This document shows positions 10,008 through 17,944 of a DNA stretch of 47,080 bases, piece by piece. The notes under the pieces were generated by a model. That model was not told the origin of the DNA and did no database searches. It was given only the letters and a program-made list of their open reading frames with translations. Origin of the DNA: Bacteroidales bacterium (GTDB lineage: Bacteria > Bacteroidota > Bacteroidia > Bacteroidales > P3). The stretch lies in NCBI GenBank assembly GCA_031260565.1, contig JAISLH010000016.1, positions 1-47,080 on the forward strand, in the 5' to 3' direction. The position numbers were made by a program, and so were the translations under genes. Position 1 is the stretch's first letter. Each line of letters begins with the position of its first letter.

Positions 10008-10649
10008 TTATATTGTTATGTGAATTAGTTTTTTGGTTTCAAAGAATTCGTCCTCAAAGAAGGCGGCAAGGTCATAAACTTTCGTCTTCCGCTTGCCAAG
10101 TTCCCGCAGCTCGGCTTCAAGGTCTCCGCCTTTTAGATACAAAATCCCGTTGCGTAGATTGTGATACTGGATTTTGGAAATTTTGTTTGATACCCAGCCA
10201 ACAAAGGTCGGCAAATCGGTAACAGCACGTGAGACCACGAAATCAAACTTCTGATTTATTGTTTCAGCCCTTACGTTCTCGGCTTTTACGTTTTCAAGCT
10301 CCAGAGTGTTGATTAACTCATTGACAACCTTGATTTTCTTCCCTATGCTATCAACAAGCAGGAAGTTGGTCTTTGGAAACATTATCGCCAAAGGAAGACC
10401 CGGCAAACCGCCACCTGTCCCTACGTCCATAATGTCGCAGTTGGGCTTGAAACTGATAACCTTCGCTATGGCTAAACTATGCAAGATGTGATGAGAGAAA
10501 ACATTGGCGATGTCCTTCCTTGATATGAGGTTAATGCTTTCATTATATTGCTCATAGAGGTCAGCCAAAGCACAGAGTTTTTCTTTCATCTGCTCGGTTG
10601 CAAGAGGAAAATGCTGCGTCAAAACCTTGTTATAGTCGTCCGTAATCAT
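10008..10649 (-). CDS. rsmG: 16S rRNA (guanine-527-N7) methyltransferase RsmG
   Basis: RsmG methylates G527 of 16S rRNA using S-adenosylmethionine. The 213-residue product has the motif I loop MDVGTGGGLPGLPLAI and the VVSRAVTDL region typical of the family (formerly GidB). A longer in-frame reading starts at 10712. I chose the ATG at 10649 because the extra 21 residues look unrelated to the family, and a good promoter box (10654-10661) lies inside that extension. With this start the mRNA has almost no leader. The 3' end is 12 bases from the S9 peptidase start. Confidence 0.9.
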   Translation of the reverse strand: MITDDYNKVLTQHFPLATEQMKEKLCALADLYEQYNESINLISRKDIANVFSHHILHSLAIAKVISFKPNCDIMDVGTGGGLPGLPLAIMFPKTNFLLVDSIGKKIKVVNELINTLELENVKAENVRAETINQKFDFVVSRAVTDLPTFVGWVSNKISKIQYHNLRNGILYLKGGDLEAELRELGKRKTKVYDLAAFFEDEFFETKKLIHITI

Positions 10650-10653
10650 AATG

Positions 10654-10661
10654 CAAAAGTA
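10654..10661 (-). promoter_or_regulatory. -7 promoter box of rsmG
   Basis: TACTTTTG followed by CA on the minus strand ends only 4 bases before the rsmG ATG, so transcription should begin at or next to the start codon. Confidence 0.6.
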
Positions 10662-10727
10662 ATAAAATTTTATTTCACTGAGCCAAAAGAAAGATTTCTC
10701 CATTTTTTGCATTTTTCCAAAAATTCG

Positions 10728-10735
10728 TATCTTTG
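10728..10735 (+). promoter_or_regulatory. -7 promoter box of DUF1697 gene
   Basis: TATCTTTG followed by CA. A T-rich TTTTTTG at 10703-10709 sits 18 bases upstream, a fair -33 element. Confidence 0.7.
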
Positions 10736-10760
10736 CAGCCGTAATTTAAAACAAAACCTT

Positions 10761-11303
10761 ATGGAATCAGTTCGCTATGCCGCTTTGCTAAGGGGAATAA
10801 ACGTTGGTGGAAATAACGTCATTAAGATGGTAGATCTCAAACAATGCTTTGTTGATATGGGATTTGGCAATGTGCGAAATTACATTCAGAGTGGCAATAT
10901 AGTCTTTGACGCAGAGCAAACCAACAAAGTTCATCTTAAAAGCGTCATTGAACGTAATCTTTACATACGATACGGCAACGAAATCCGCATAACGCTGCTC
11001 TCAAAGCAAGATATGTCTGACGTCATTGACCATCGCCCGATTGGCTTTGGCGACAAGGAAGACGTGTATCGCTATAGCGTGATGTTTCTTATGCCCTTTG
11101 TGTCTATGGAAAAGGTGTTTGCCAACATTCAAACCAAACAGGGCGTTGATCAGATATTCAGAGGCGTTGGCTGTATCTACGCTTCACGGCTGCGAGGTTT
11201 TGAATCCAAGAGTCATCTCATTAAAATAAGCCAGACCCCTTTTTATAAGCAGATGACGATACGAAACTGGGGCACAACCTTACAAATAGCGGCTATGCTG
11301 TAA
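10761..11303 (+). CDS. DUF1697 domain-containing protein
   Basis: The 180-residue protein opens with RYAALLRGINVGGNN and continues with FGNVRNYIQSGNIVF, the two hallmark blocks of DUF1697. The family is widespread and has no settled function. An upstream in-frame reading begins at 10548, but it runs across the rsmG start and through this gene's own promoter at 10728. The ATG at 10761 is therefore the real start. No signal peptide is seen. It ends in FYKQMTIRNWGT, which is also typical of the family C-terminus. Confidence 0.9.
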   Translation: MESVRYAALLRGINVGGNNVIKMVDLKQCFVDMGFGNVRNYIQSGNIVFDAEQTNKVHLKSVIERNLYIRYGNEIRITLLSKQDMSDVIDHRPIGFGDKEDVYRYSVMFLMPFVSMEKVFANIQTKQGVDQIFRGVGCIYASRLRGFESKSHLIKISQTPFYKQMTIRNWGTTLQIAAML

Positions 11304-11384
11304 CGTCATTTCAACTTTTCTTAATCAAATTTAAAAAAAATAAAACTTTTTTTTCACAAATTGTTTTTGTATTAAATTTTTTTG

Positions 11385-11392
11385 TATCTTTG
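11385..11392 (+). promoter_or_regulatory. -7 promoter box of small transcription unit
   Basis: TATCTTTG followed by CA, in a very T-rich context with TTTTTG upstream. No long gene follows for 750 bases; the box serves the small unit that ends at the terminator near 11661. Confidence 0.68.
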
Positions 11393-11448
11393 CAACGTAA
11401 AACAAAATTAAAACAATTAGAAAACAAAATCAAGAAAGGGAAAAAGAA

Positions 11449-11577
11449 ATGAAAGTTATTTGTAAGTCAAACGAAGGAAAATGTAAGTCGCTATCAGATG
11501 TTAAAATTTTTTATATAAGTTTTAACGCTGCCAATGCTCGTTCTGGCGTAATATATCTAAGAAACAGGCGAACGTGA
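11449..11577 (+). CDS. Possible 42-residue small protein
   Basis: This short ORF starts with ATG 57 bases after a good promoter box and is preceded by a purine-rich stretch (AAGAAAGGGAAAAAGAA) that could bind ribosomes. The product starts MKVICKSNEGKCKSL, has cysteines at positions 5 and 12, is basic, and ends in YLRNRRT. I recognise no family. Its stop lies in a small hairpin (GCGAA/TTCGC, 11568-11582), and two further hairpins follow. It may be a real small protein, or the unit may be a regulatory RNA with an incidental ORF. Confidence 0.4.
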   Translation: MKVICKSNEGKCKSLSDVKIFYISFNAANARSGVIYLRNRRT

Positions 11578-11606
11578 TTCGCTTTTCATATGTTTAAATT
11601 TATACA

Positions 11607-11661
11607 ATAGTCGTATTATACGCACGACTATGGAGGTGATACAAAATATCACCTTTTTTTT
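11607..11661 (+). terminator. Tandem hairpins ending in an intrinsic terminator
   Basis: ATAGTCGT at 11607-11614 pairs perfectly with ACGACTAT at 11624-11631. A second 8-bp stem, AGGTGATA (11634-11641) with TATCACCT (11647-11654), follows and runs into a T tract. This ends the small transcription unit that starts at 11385. Confidence 0.75.
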
Positions 11662-11680
11662 GTGCTTTTTTGCGTTTTTT

Positions 11681-11953
11681 AAGTCAAGTTTAAATTTGCT
11701 GAAGCTTGACTTTAAAATCCTAAAGCTTGACTTTAGAATTCTAAAGCTTGACTTCGTGAAATTGAAGCTTGATTTCGTGAGACGGAAATTTGATTTGCGT
11801 TTGATGCTTCTTTGATTTGCGTTTTTCAGAGTCAAGTTTCAAAAAATTAGAGCTTGATTTGGTGAAATTATTGCTTGATTTGGCGAAAATGAAGTAAAAT
11901 TACAGAAAAATTTCATTTGATTTCGCTGATTTTTTTGTTGATTTTCGGATTGT
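11681..11953. repeat. Array A: 21-bp periodic repeats, CTTGAC core
   Basis: About 13 consecutive units of exactly 21 bp. The clearest are at 11702, 11723, 11744 and 11765, each starting AAGCTTGA followed by CTTT or TTTC. Outer units decay gradually. The first unit (AAGTCAAGTTT) has the core in the opposite orientation. The array starts 20 bases after the terminator and lies upstream of rimM. Reading it in frame gives heptads such as LKLDFRI on one strand and LKSSFRI on the other, but neither frame has a promoter. Confidence 0.85.
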
Positions 11954-12017
11954 TTTTGTGAGGTTTTAATATAACAGATGAGCATTATATATAATTTTAA
12001 TAGCGTTTAAATCTGCC

Positions 12018-12101
12018 AAAATGAGGGAAAATTTTTCTAAAATGAGGTTTTAAAACAACAAAATGAGGGAAAAAATTGCTAAAATTACGTTTTACAAAAA
12101 T
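12018..12101. repeat. Array B: 21-bp periodic repeats, ATGAGG core
   Basis: Four units of exactly 21 bp start at 12018, 12039, 12060 and 12081. The first three begin AAAATGAGG. The last is diverged (AAAATTACG) and ends 6 bases before the rimM -7 box. Between arrays A and B (11954-12017) I see only AT-rich sequence. Confidence 0.8.
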
Positions 12102-12107
12102 TTTATC

Positions 12108-12115
12108 TACCTTTG
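12108..12115 (+). promoter_or_regulatory. -7 promoter box of rimM
   Basis: TACCTTTG followed by CA, 30 bases before the rimM ATG and directly abutting repeat array B. Confidence 0.73.
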
Positions 12116-12145
12116 CAACTCCAAAATCAAGACACAATATATTAT

Positions 12146-12667
12146 ATGGAAAAAACAGACTGCTTTTATTTGGGAAAGATAACTAAATCGTTTAGTTTCA
12201 AGGGCGAGCTTGTTGCTTTTTTTGACGTGGATGAGCCTTTGGAGTACTCGGAATTAGACGGGATGTACATCCAAATCAACAATCGGCTTGTGCTTTACGT
12301 CATTGAGAGTATCAGAATCAACAATCACAAGGCTTTTGTCAAGTTTGCCGACACTACCGTTGAGGATAGCGAGCGGCTGATAGGCAAAGAGTTATACTTA
12401 CCTTTGACTTTGCTGCCGCCTTTGGAAGGAAAGAAATTTTATTATCACGAAGTAGTGGGGTTTAATGTTGAAGATGAGGTCTTTGGGTCAATAGGCAGCG
12501 TAAGGGAAGTAATAGACAATTCGCCGCAAGCCCTTTTCAGCATTGACCATTGTGGAAAAGAGGTGCTTGTTCCAATCATTGACGATTTTATTGTCAGCAT
12601 TGACAGAGAACAAAAGTTGATTACCCTTCATTGTCCTGAAGGTTTGATAAATCTTTACCTTGATTAA
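12146..12667 (+). CDS. rimM: Ribosome maturation factor RimM
   Basis: RimM helps assemble the head of the 30S subunit through binding to S19. The 173-residue product has the N-terminal RimM barrel (FYLGKITKSFSFKGEL, about residues 6-21, and the block around EDSERLIGKELYLP). A C-terminal PRC-barrel-like region follows, starting at YYHEVVGFNV and ending VPIIDDFI. An in-frame extension back to 12113 overlaps the promoter box, so I chose the ATG at 12146. Repeat array C begins inside its last codons. Confidence 0.92.
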   Translation: MEKTDCFYLGKITKSFSFKGELVAFFDVDEPLEYSELDGMYIQINNRLVLYVIESIRINNHKAFVKFADTTVEDSERLIGKELYLPLTLLPPLEGKKFYYHEVVGFNVEDEVFGSIGSVREVIDNSPQALFSIDHCGKEVLVPIIDDFIVSIDREQKLITLHCPEGLINLYLD

Positions 12668-12720
12668 ATAGATTTTTACCTTAATTAAAGGGGATTTTTG
12701 CCTTAAATTAGAAAATTTTT
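12657..12720. repeat. Array C: short 21/22-bp repeats overlapping the rimM stop
   Basis: Three AT-rich units start at 12657 (ACCTTGATTAAA), 12678 (ACCTTAATTAAA) and 12700 (GCCTTAAATTAG), spaced 21, 22 and 21 bases, and each ends in a T run. A fourth partial unit (ACCGAAAAA) follows. The first unit includes the rimM stop codon. It lies upstream of the DUF2975 promoter. Confidence 0.6.
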
Positions 12721-12764
12721 ACCGAAAAACGATAAAATAATTTGGTACTTTGAAAAAAAAGTTG

Positions 12765-12772
12765 TTACTTTG
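12765..12772 (+). promoter_or_regulatory. -7 promoter box of DUF2975 operon
   Basis: TTACTTTG followed by CA is a one-mismatch version of TAnnTTTG. TTTG at 12741-12744 lies 20 bases upstream, the expected -33 spacing. Confidence 0.6.
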
Positions 12773-12805
12773 CAGCGTCTTAAAACAAAGAAATAACGAA
12801 ATAAA

Positions 12806-13498
12806 ATGAGCAAAATAAGGTCTAAACTCTTGACATTAAAAGGCATAAGGACAAGTCTTGACGTTGTATGTGTTGCTATCGCTTTGCTGATATTAGGGCT
12901 TGTGGCGGTAAGTGTTATAGATATTTCACGCAATCCAAACTCCATTGTCGGCACAGCAACCATTCATCCTGCCAAAGACCCAATAGTGCTTGGCGGAGAC
13001 CTGTCTTCGCAGGTTGAAGGAGTCAATCTGAGTCTCAAACCCAACTTTATAGAGGTACAATATAAGATGTTGTTTTCGCAAAATCATACTGACGTGATTT
13101 TTTATCGCATTTTATGGTTCTTTACACTTAACTTGCCGATGATTTTTATTCTTTTCATACTTTTCTATCTTCGCAATATAGTAAATAGTGTGCTCAAAGA
13201 AGTGCGTCATTCTCAACATTCAATCGCTCATTATATCTTTAGCAAACGCAATATCAGGAGAGTAAGGTACATTGCTTTTGCTTTCATACTTTTCCCTCTT
13301 TTAGAGCTTTCGGCGTATTGGGCAGATAATTTGCTCTTGCAGCGTTACTTTTCGTTAAAAGGAATAGATGTTGCGTCAATTATTACTATGGGCAGCCTGT
13401 CTTGGGATTACATCATCATAGGTCTTGCTTTCATAGTCATCATAGAAATACTCCGCAGAGGTATTGCTTTGCAGGAGGAAAATGATTTAACGGTTTAG
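12806..13498 (+). CDS. DUF2975 domain-containing membrane protein
   Basis: The 230-residue protein has four likely membrane helices, near residues 19-41, 97-127, 152-172 and 200-221. This is the topology of DUF2975 proteins. Members are often encoded next to a small Cro/C1-type regulator, as here, where the next ATG follows the stop after 3 bases. The function of the family is not established; a membrane partner of the regulator is an inference from this recurrent pairing. The loop between helices 1 and 2 is about 55 residues and probably extracytoplasmic. Confidence 0.8.
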   Translation: MSKIRSKLLTLKGIRTSLDVVCVAIALLILGLVAVSVIDISRNPNSIVGTATIHPAKDPIVLGGDLSSQVEGVNLSLKPNFIEVQYKMLFSQNHTDVIFYRILWFFTLNLPMIFILFILFYLRNIVNSVLKEVRHSQHSIAHYIFSKRNIRRVRYIAFAFILFPLLELSAYWADNLLLQRYFSLKGIDVASIITMGSLSWDYIIIGLAFIVIIEILRRGIALQEENDLTV

Positions 13499-13501
13499 GC
13501 A

Positions 13502-13723
13502 ATGGGAGAAATAATTGTAAATGTGGATGTAATGATGGCTAAGCGTAAAATAAGCCTCAACGCTCTGGCGTCAAAGGTTGATATAACGCCTGCCAACCTT
13601 TCTATCCTTAAAACAGGGAAAGCGAAGGCTATACGTTTCTCCACGCTGGCGGCTATTTGCGATGCGTTAAATTGTCAGCCCGGTGACATTCTGGAATATA
13701 GAGATGAATTAAATAATAAATAA
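13502..13723 (+). CDS. Small Cro/C1-type HTH regulator (YozG-like)
   Basis: This 73-residue protein is essentially one helix-turn-helix domain. The recognition region is LNALASKVDITPANLSILK, and the tail STLAAICDALNCQPGDILEY is typical of YozG-type regulators. It probably binds DNA as a dimer; the target is unknown. It starts 3 bases after the DUF2975 gene and is followed 34 bases later by the M16 peptidase gene, so it may control this operon. Confidence 0.88.
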   Translation: MGEIIVNVDVMMAKRKISLNALASKVDITPANLSILKTGKAKAIRFSTLAAICDALNCQPGDILEYRDELNNK

Positions 13724-13757
13724 CATAAGTAATCACAAACAAACAAAAATCAAAACA

Positions 13758-16595
13758 ATGAGAAGTAAAATTTTATTGGTCTTAAGTTTCTGTTTAGTTT
13801 TTACCTCAATGGGCTATTCCCAAGGCAAAGCTAAAGCAACTGACCTGAACGAAAAAATCAAACTTAACGGCACTGTCCGTTATGGAAAGTTAGAAAATGG
13901 CTTGACTTACTACATCAAAGCCAACAAAAAGCCTGAAGCAAGAGCGGAATTCTTTCTTGCTGTCAATGCAGGCAGTGTTCTGGAAGAGGTAAATGAGTTA
14001 GGATTGGCTCACTTCACTGAACACATGAACTTTAATGGTACAAGACAATTTCCCGGTGGCAGTCTGATTGACCAATTGGAAAAGAAGGGTATTGTCTTTG
14101 GTGCGGACATCAACGCATACACTTCTTTTGACGAGACGGTGTATAACTTGCAGCTGCCGACTGACGATTCTACAATGCTCGATATGGGCTTGAAGATATT
14201 GGACGGCTGGGCTGGCGGTGCGTTAATGACAGGTACTGAAATTGACAAGGAAAGAGGTGTCGTTACAGAGGAATGGCGTACTCGTCAAGGAGGCAACTTG
14301 CGTATCCAAGAGAAGATTTGGAGTATTATGCTCAAAGGATCAAGGTACGCAGAGAGGATGCCAATCGGTACTTATGACTGGTTGCAGAACTTCAAGTACC
14401 AAGACATCAGAGGCTTCTACAAGAAGTGGTATCGCCCTGACAATATGGCTGTCATCATCGTTGGTGATTTTGACGCCGATGTTATGGAGCAGAAGGTAAA
14501 AGACTTCTTCACTATGAACGATAAGCCCGTTACTCCAACTCAAAGACCAACCTACTCTATCCCTGCCAACAAAGAACCTATCATTGGTATCGCTTCCGAC
14601 AAAGAAGCTTCATCAAACTCTATCCAAATCATCTATAAACAACCTGTAAAGGAAGTAAAGACCGTTGGAGACTTCCGTGAGAAGCACATTGTCTATGAAT
14701 TATTCGAACAGATGATTCAATCAAGATTCCAAGAGTTAGGAGAAAAGAAGTCTTGTCCTTATATGAATGCCTTTGGTGGTTATGGAAACTTCCTTGCCAG
14801 AGACATAGACGCTTACTACACTGGTGGCTCATCCAAAGAAGGCAAAACATTGCAGTCAATGGAGGTTATCCTTACGGAAAACTATCGTGTTATGCAACAC
14901 GGATTTCTCCCTATAGAGCTTGAACAGGCTAAGGACGCTCTTCTTACCCGATATGACCAAGCTGCAAAAGAAGAATCAAAGACAGAAAACACTCGTTTAG
15001 CAAGAGAACTTGTTGCTGACTTCTTAGGCGAAGAGCCTTATGCAGGAGCAAGAATTGAAAACAAATGGGCAAAAGAATTGATGGACGGAGTAACTTTGGA
15101 AGAAGTTAATGCCTTAGCAAAGAAATGGCTTACTGATGAGAATATGGTTGTAACCGTTACTATGCCTGAGAAGAAAGGGATTAAGATTCCAACCGAACAA
15201 GAGGTGCTTAAAGTTATTGCAAAGGTTAAAAACGCAAAGACTACTCCTTGGGTTGATAACACTAAAACAGAGCCTTTCTTTGCTCAAAACGTAAAAGCAG
15301 GCAAAGTAACCAGCACAAAGAAGAATGAGAAATTTGGCTTCACTGAATACACTCTTTCTAATGGTGCAACGGTTATCATTATGCCTACTATTTATAAGAA
15401 CGATGAAATCTACCTTTCGGCTCAAAGTGCTGGCGGTTCTTCATTATACCCTGACAATGAAATGATAAATGCTCAGTTTGCAGCGAATATCATTGACGAA
15501 TGCGGTATCGGAACTTACAATCACACACAACTGATGAAGTTTTTGAAAGGAAAGGTTATCGGACTTAACCCTTCAATAAGTGAAGAGCAAGAGAAGATTA
15601 CAGGAAGCTGCTCTCCACAGGACTTGGAATATCAATTACAATACTTAAATATGTACTTCACTGCACCAAGAGCAGACAAGGAAGTATTGGATAACAACAT
15701 TGAAAAACTTAAAACTCAGATAAGTCAAGTTAAAAATATGCCTGAGTTTGCTTTTCAAGAAGAATGGCTGAAGTCAATGTACCCAACAAGCAAGCGTAAT
15801 ATCATTTTACCAACAGAAGCTCAACTAAAACAAATGGACATCAACAAGATGTTAAAAATATGGAAAGAAAGATTTTCCAATGCTGCTGATTTCACTTTCA
15901 CTTTCGTAGGCAATATTGATGAGGCTACGGCGTTACCTTTGATTGAAAAGTACATTGGTTCTTTGCCTTCCAGTGATAAGAGAGAGCAGTTTAAGGACGT
16001 TAGCACTCCATTTGCAAAAGGCGTTGTAGAGAAAGTTGTTTATGCTGGAACGGCTGACAAATCTATGCTAACCCTTACAATGGAAAAACCTTTCACTTGG
16101 AGCGATAAGGAACGTATGGCAACCAATCTGTTGAACAATATCATTGATATTAAGCTTACTCAAACCATTCGTGAAGAAATGGGAGGCACTTATTCTCCTT
16201 ATTTCAAATTAGATTATGACAAATATCCACAACCAAAAGTTACTGCTATGGCTTACTATATGTGTTCGCCTGATAACGTTGATAAGATTGCCGATGCTAC
16301 TTTTGGAGTCTTTGACAAGATTATTGCAGATGGACCAACTGATGAAGACTTGGCAAAAGCTAAGGAGCAGTTGATTTCAGAACGTAAGGTAAGTTTAGAA
16401 AGCAATCGTACGTGGGCTTCAATCATCAACGGCTCTCGCTGGTTTGGCTATGAGATGACAACATTGGAGCAATACACTGCTGCTATCAACGCTATGACAA
16501 AGGAAGATATTAAAGCTGTAGCAGTAAAATACTTAAATCATAATGAGTATTTGAAGGTTTCTATGAAGCCTGAATCTATGAAACCTGCAAAATAA
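13758..16595 (+). CDS. Exported M16 family zinc metallopeptidase
   Basis: This 945-residue protein carries a signal peptide (MRSKILLVLSFCLVFTSMGYSQ). The inverted zinc motif HxxEH is HFTEH at residues 85-89, followed by the downstream glutamate region RGVVTEEWR near residue 168. Two M16 halves are fused: an active N-terminal half and, from about residue 515 (FGFTEYTLSNGATVI), a second half that lacks HxxEH, as usual in one-chain M16 enzymes. It should degrade peptides in the periplasm or at the outer membrane. It follows the DUF2975/HTH pair by 34 bases and ends with an intrinsic terminator. Confidence 0.93.
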   Translation: MRSKILLVLSFCLVFTSMGYSQGKAKATDLNEKIKLNGTVRYGKLENGLTYYIKANKKPEARAEFFLAVNAGSVLEEVNELGLAHFTEHMNFNGTRQFPGGSLIDQLEKKGIVFGADINAYTSFDETVYNLQLPTDDSTMLDMGLKILDGWAGGALMTGTEIDKERGVVTEEWRTRQGGNLRIQEKIWSIMLKGSRYAERMPIGTYDWLQNFKYQDIRGFYKKWYRPDNMAVIIVGDFDADVMEQKVKDFFTMNDKPVTPTQRPTYSIPANKEPIIGIASDKEASSNSIQIIYKQPVKEVKTVGDFREKHIVYELFEQMIQSRFQELGEKKSCPYMNAFGGYGNFLARDIDAYYTGGSSKEGKTLQSMEVILTENYRVMQHGFLPIELEQAKDALLTRYDQAAKEESKTENTRLARELVADFLGEEPYAGARIENKWAKELMDGVTLEEVNALAKKWLTDENMVVTVTMPEKKGIKIPTEQEVLKVIAKVKNAKTTPWVDNTKTEPFFAQNVKAGKVTSTKKNEKFGFTEYTLSNGATVIIMPTIYKNDEIYLSAQSAGGSSLYPDNEMINAQFAANIIDECGIGTYNHTQLMKFLKGKVIGLNPSISEEQEKITGSCSPQDLEYQLQYLNMYFTAPRADKEVLDNNIEKLKTQISQVKNMPEFAFQEEWLKSMYPTSKRNIILPTEAQLKQMDINKMLKIWKERFSNAADFTFTFVGNIDEATALPLIEKYIGSLPSSDKREQFKDVSTPFAKGVVEKVVYAGTADKSMLTLTMEKPFTWSDKERMATNLLNNIIDIKLTQTIREEMGGTYSPYFKLDYDKYPQPKVTAMAYYMCSPDNVDKIADATFGVFDKIIADGPTDEDLAKAKEQLISERKVSLESNRTWASIINGSRWFGYEMTTLEQYTAAINAMTKEDIKAVAVKYLNHNEYLKVSMKPESMKPAK

Positions 16596-16633
16596 TTTTT
16601 CAACATACACATTTCATAATACTACATTATGAT

Positions 16634-16666
16634 AGGGGGAGCTTTTTACAGGCTCTCCTTTTTTTT
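16634..16666 (+). terminator. Intrinsic terminator after the M16 peptidase gene
   Basis: AGGGGGAGC pairs with GCTCTCCT (9 bp with two G-U pairs) and is followed by a run of eight T. Confidence 0.82.
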
Positions 16667-16709
16667 GTCCCTGTTTTTTGACACAACAAAATAAATCCTT
16701 AATTTCCTA

Positions 16710-16793
16710 AAGTGGCGTTTTAATTTCACGAAACGCCACTTTAGCGTCACGAAACGCCGCTTTAGAAAACTAAGGTGGCGTTTTATTTTAGCA
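16710..16793. repeat. Array D: 21-bp repeats, GTGGCG/CGCCAC cores
   Basis: Four units of exactly 21 bp start at 16710 (AAGTGGCGTTTTA), 16731 (AAACGCCACTTTA), 16752 (AAACGCCGCTTTA) and 16773 (AGGTGGCGTTTTA). Core orientations run forward, reverse, reverse, forward, so units 1 and 2 can form a perfect 12-bp hairpin (AAAGTGGCGTTT with AAACGCCACTTT). The array lies between the M16 terminator and the lpxD promoter. I see nothing else in the 16667-16868 gap. Confidence 0.92.
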
Positions 16794-16868
16794 AGGCAGA
16801 ATAATTAAATTTTTAGACTTCTCAACTATTTTCTCAAAAGAAATAGTGCGTATTTTATTTGCTTTTTG

Positions 16869-16876
16869 TACCTTTG
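16869..16876 (+). promoter_or_regulatory. -7 promoter box of lpxD operon
   Basis: TACCTTTG followed by CA, 24 bases before the lpxD ATG. Confidence 0.74.
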
Positions 16877-16900
16877 CAAATCATTAAAACAGCTTTATTT

Positions 16901-17944
16901 ATGGAATTTACAGCACAACAAATCGCACAATTACTCGGCGGAACGATTGAAGGAGATGAGCAAGTCATTGTAACAAAGCTCTGTAAGATTGAAGAAGGAG
17001 AGCAAGGCGGCATAGCCTTTTTGTCAAATCCCAAATACAATCATTATCTGTATCAAACGCAGGCTTCAATCGTCATTGTCAATAACTCTTTAGAACTTGA
17101 ACAGCAGCCAAATACCACTTTGATACGGGTAGAGAACGCTTACAGCTGTTTTGCGAGACTTTTGGAGGTCTATAATCAATACAGGCTTGACCGAAAGGGC
17201 ATTTCGAGCCTTGCATTTGTTGATAAGACTGCAACCATTAAAGATGAGAACGATGTATATCTTGGAGAGTTTGTAGTCATTTCTCCAAACGCTTCAATAG
17301 GAAAAGGAACTAAGCTCTTTCCTCAGGTGTTTATCGGTGATAATGTGGTCATTGGCGATAATGTTGTCTTGTTTGCAGGCGTCAAAATCTACCACGATTG
17401 CGTCATTGGCAATAACTGTATCATTCATGCAGGAGCTGTGATTGGTGCTGATGGATTTGGGTTTGCTCCTTTGGCGGACGGTAGCCTGAAAAAGATAGAC
17501 CAGATTGGTAATGTGGTTATTGAGGACGATGTTGAAATAGGTGCTAACACTACTATAGACCGCTCTACGCTTGGCTCAACGAAAATTTTGCACGGAGCGA
17601 AGATTGATAACCTTTGTCAGATAGGTCATAACTGCACAATAGGAACTTCTACTGCTATGTCAGCACAAGTGGGTGTTGCGGGTTCGTGTAAGATTGGCAG
17701 TCATTGCTTTGTAGGTGGTCAGGCAGGATTTGCGGGGCATTTAACGGTGGGAAATTGCAGCAAAATAGGGGCTCAATCAGGTGTTATATCAGATGTAGAG
17801 CCTAATTCAACGATTGTCGGTGCTCCTTCTTTAGATGCGAGAAAGTATATGAAGAGTTATTTTCTTTTTAGCAAATTGCCGGACATCAATAGAAAGATAG
17901 CGGAATTGGAACGCAAAATACAGGAACTTGAAGCTAAAAAATAG
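16901..17944 (+). CDS. lpxD: UDP-3-O-acylglucosamine N-acyltransferase LpxD
   Basis: LpxD adds the second acyl chain, at the amide position, in lipid A synthesis, from acyl-ACP. The 347-residue product has the N-terminal uridine-binding domain (to about residue 100). A left-handed beta-helix of hexapeptide repeats follows (about 105-320), including IGADGFGFAP. The catalytic histidine is H243 in QIGHNCTIG. A charged coiled tail (KIAELERKIQELEAKK) closes the trimer-type C-terminus. The ATG at 16901 was chosen because an upstream in-frame start precedes the promoter box. The last 17 bases overlap the phospholipase gene. Confidence 0.95.
   Translation: MEFTAQQIAQLLGGTIEGDEQVIVTKLCKIEEGEQGGIAFLSNPKYNHYLYQTQASIVIVNNSLELEQQPNTTLIRVENAYSCFARLLEVYNQYRLDRKGISSLAFVDKTATIKDENDVYLGEFVVISPNASIGKGTKLFPQVFIGDNVVIGDNVVLFAGVKIYHDCVIGNNCIIHAGAVIGADGFGFAPLADGSLKKIDQIGNVVIEDDVEIGANTTIDRSTLGSTKILHGAKIDNLCQIGHNCTIGTSTAMSAQVGVAGSCKIGSHCFVGGQAGFAGHLTVGNCSKIGAQSGVISDVEPNSTIVGAPSLDARKYMKSYFLFSKLPDINRKIAELERKIQELEAKK

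Noticed and set aside
11557-11835. A 92-residue minus-strand ORF over array A with heptad repeats
   Set aside because: It is a by-product of the 21-bp period, also covers the terminator and small ORF on the other strand, and has no promoter box upstream.
16710-16793. The repeat arrays as CRISPR arrays
   Set aside because: There are no spacers between the units, units are only 21 bp and degenerate, and no cas genes are present.
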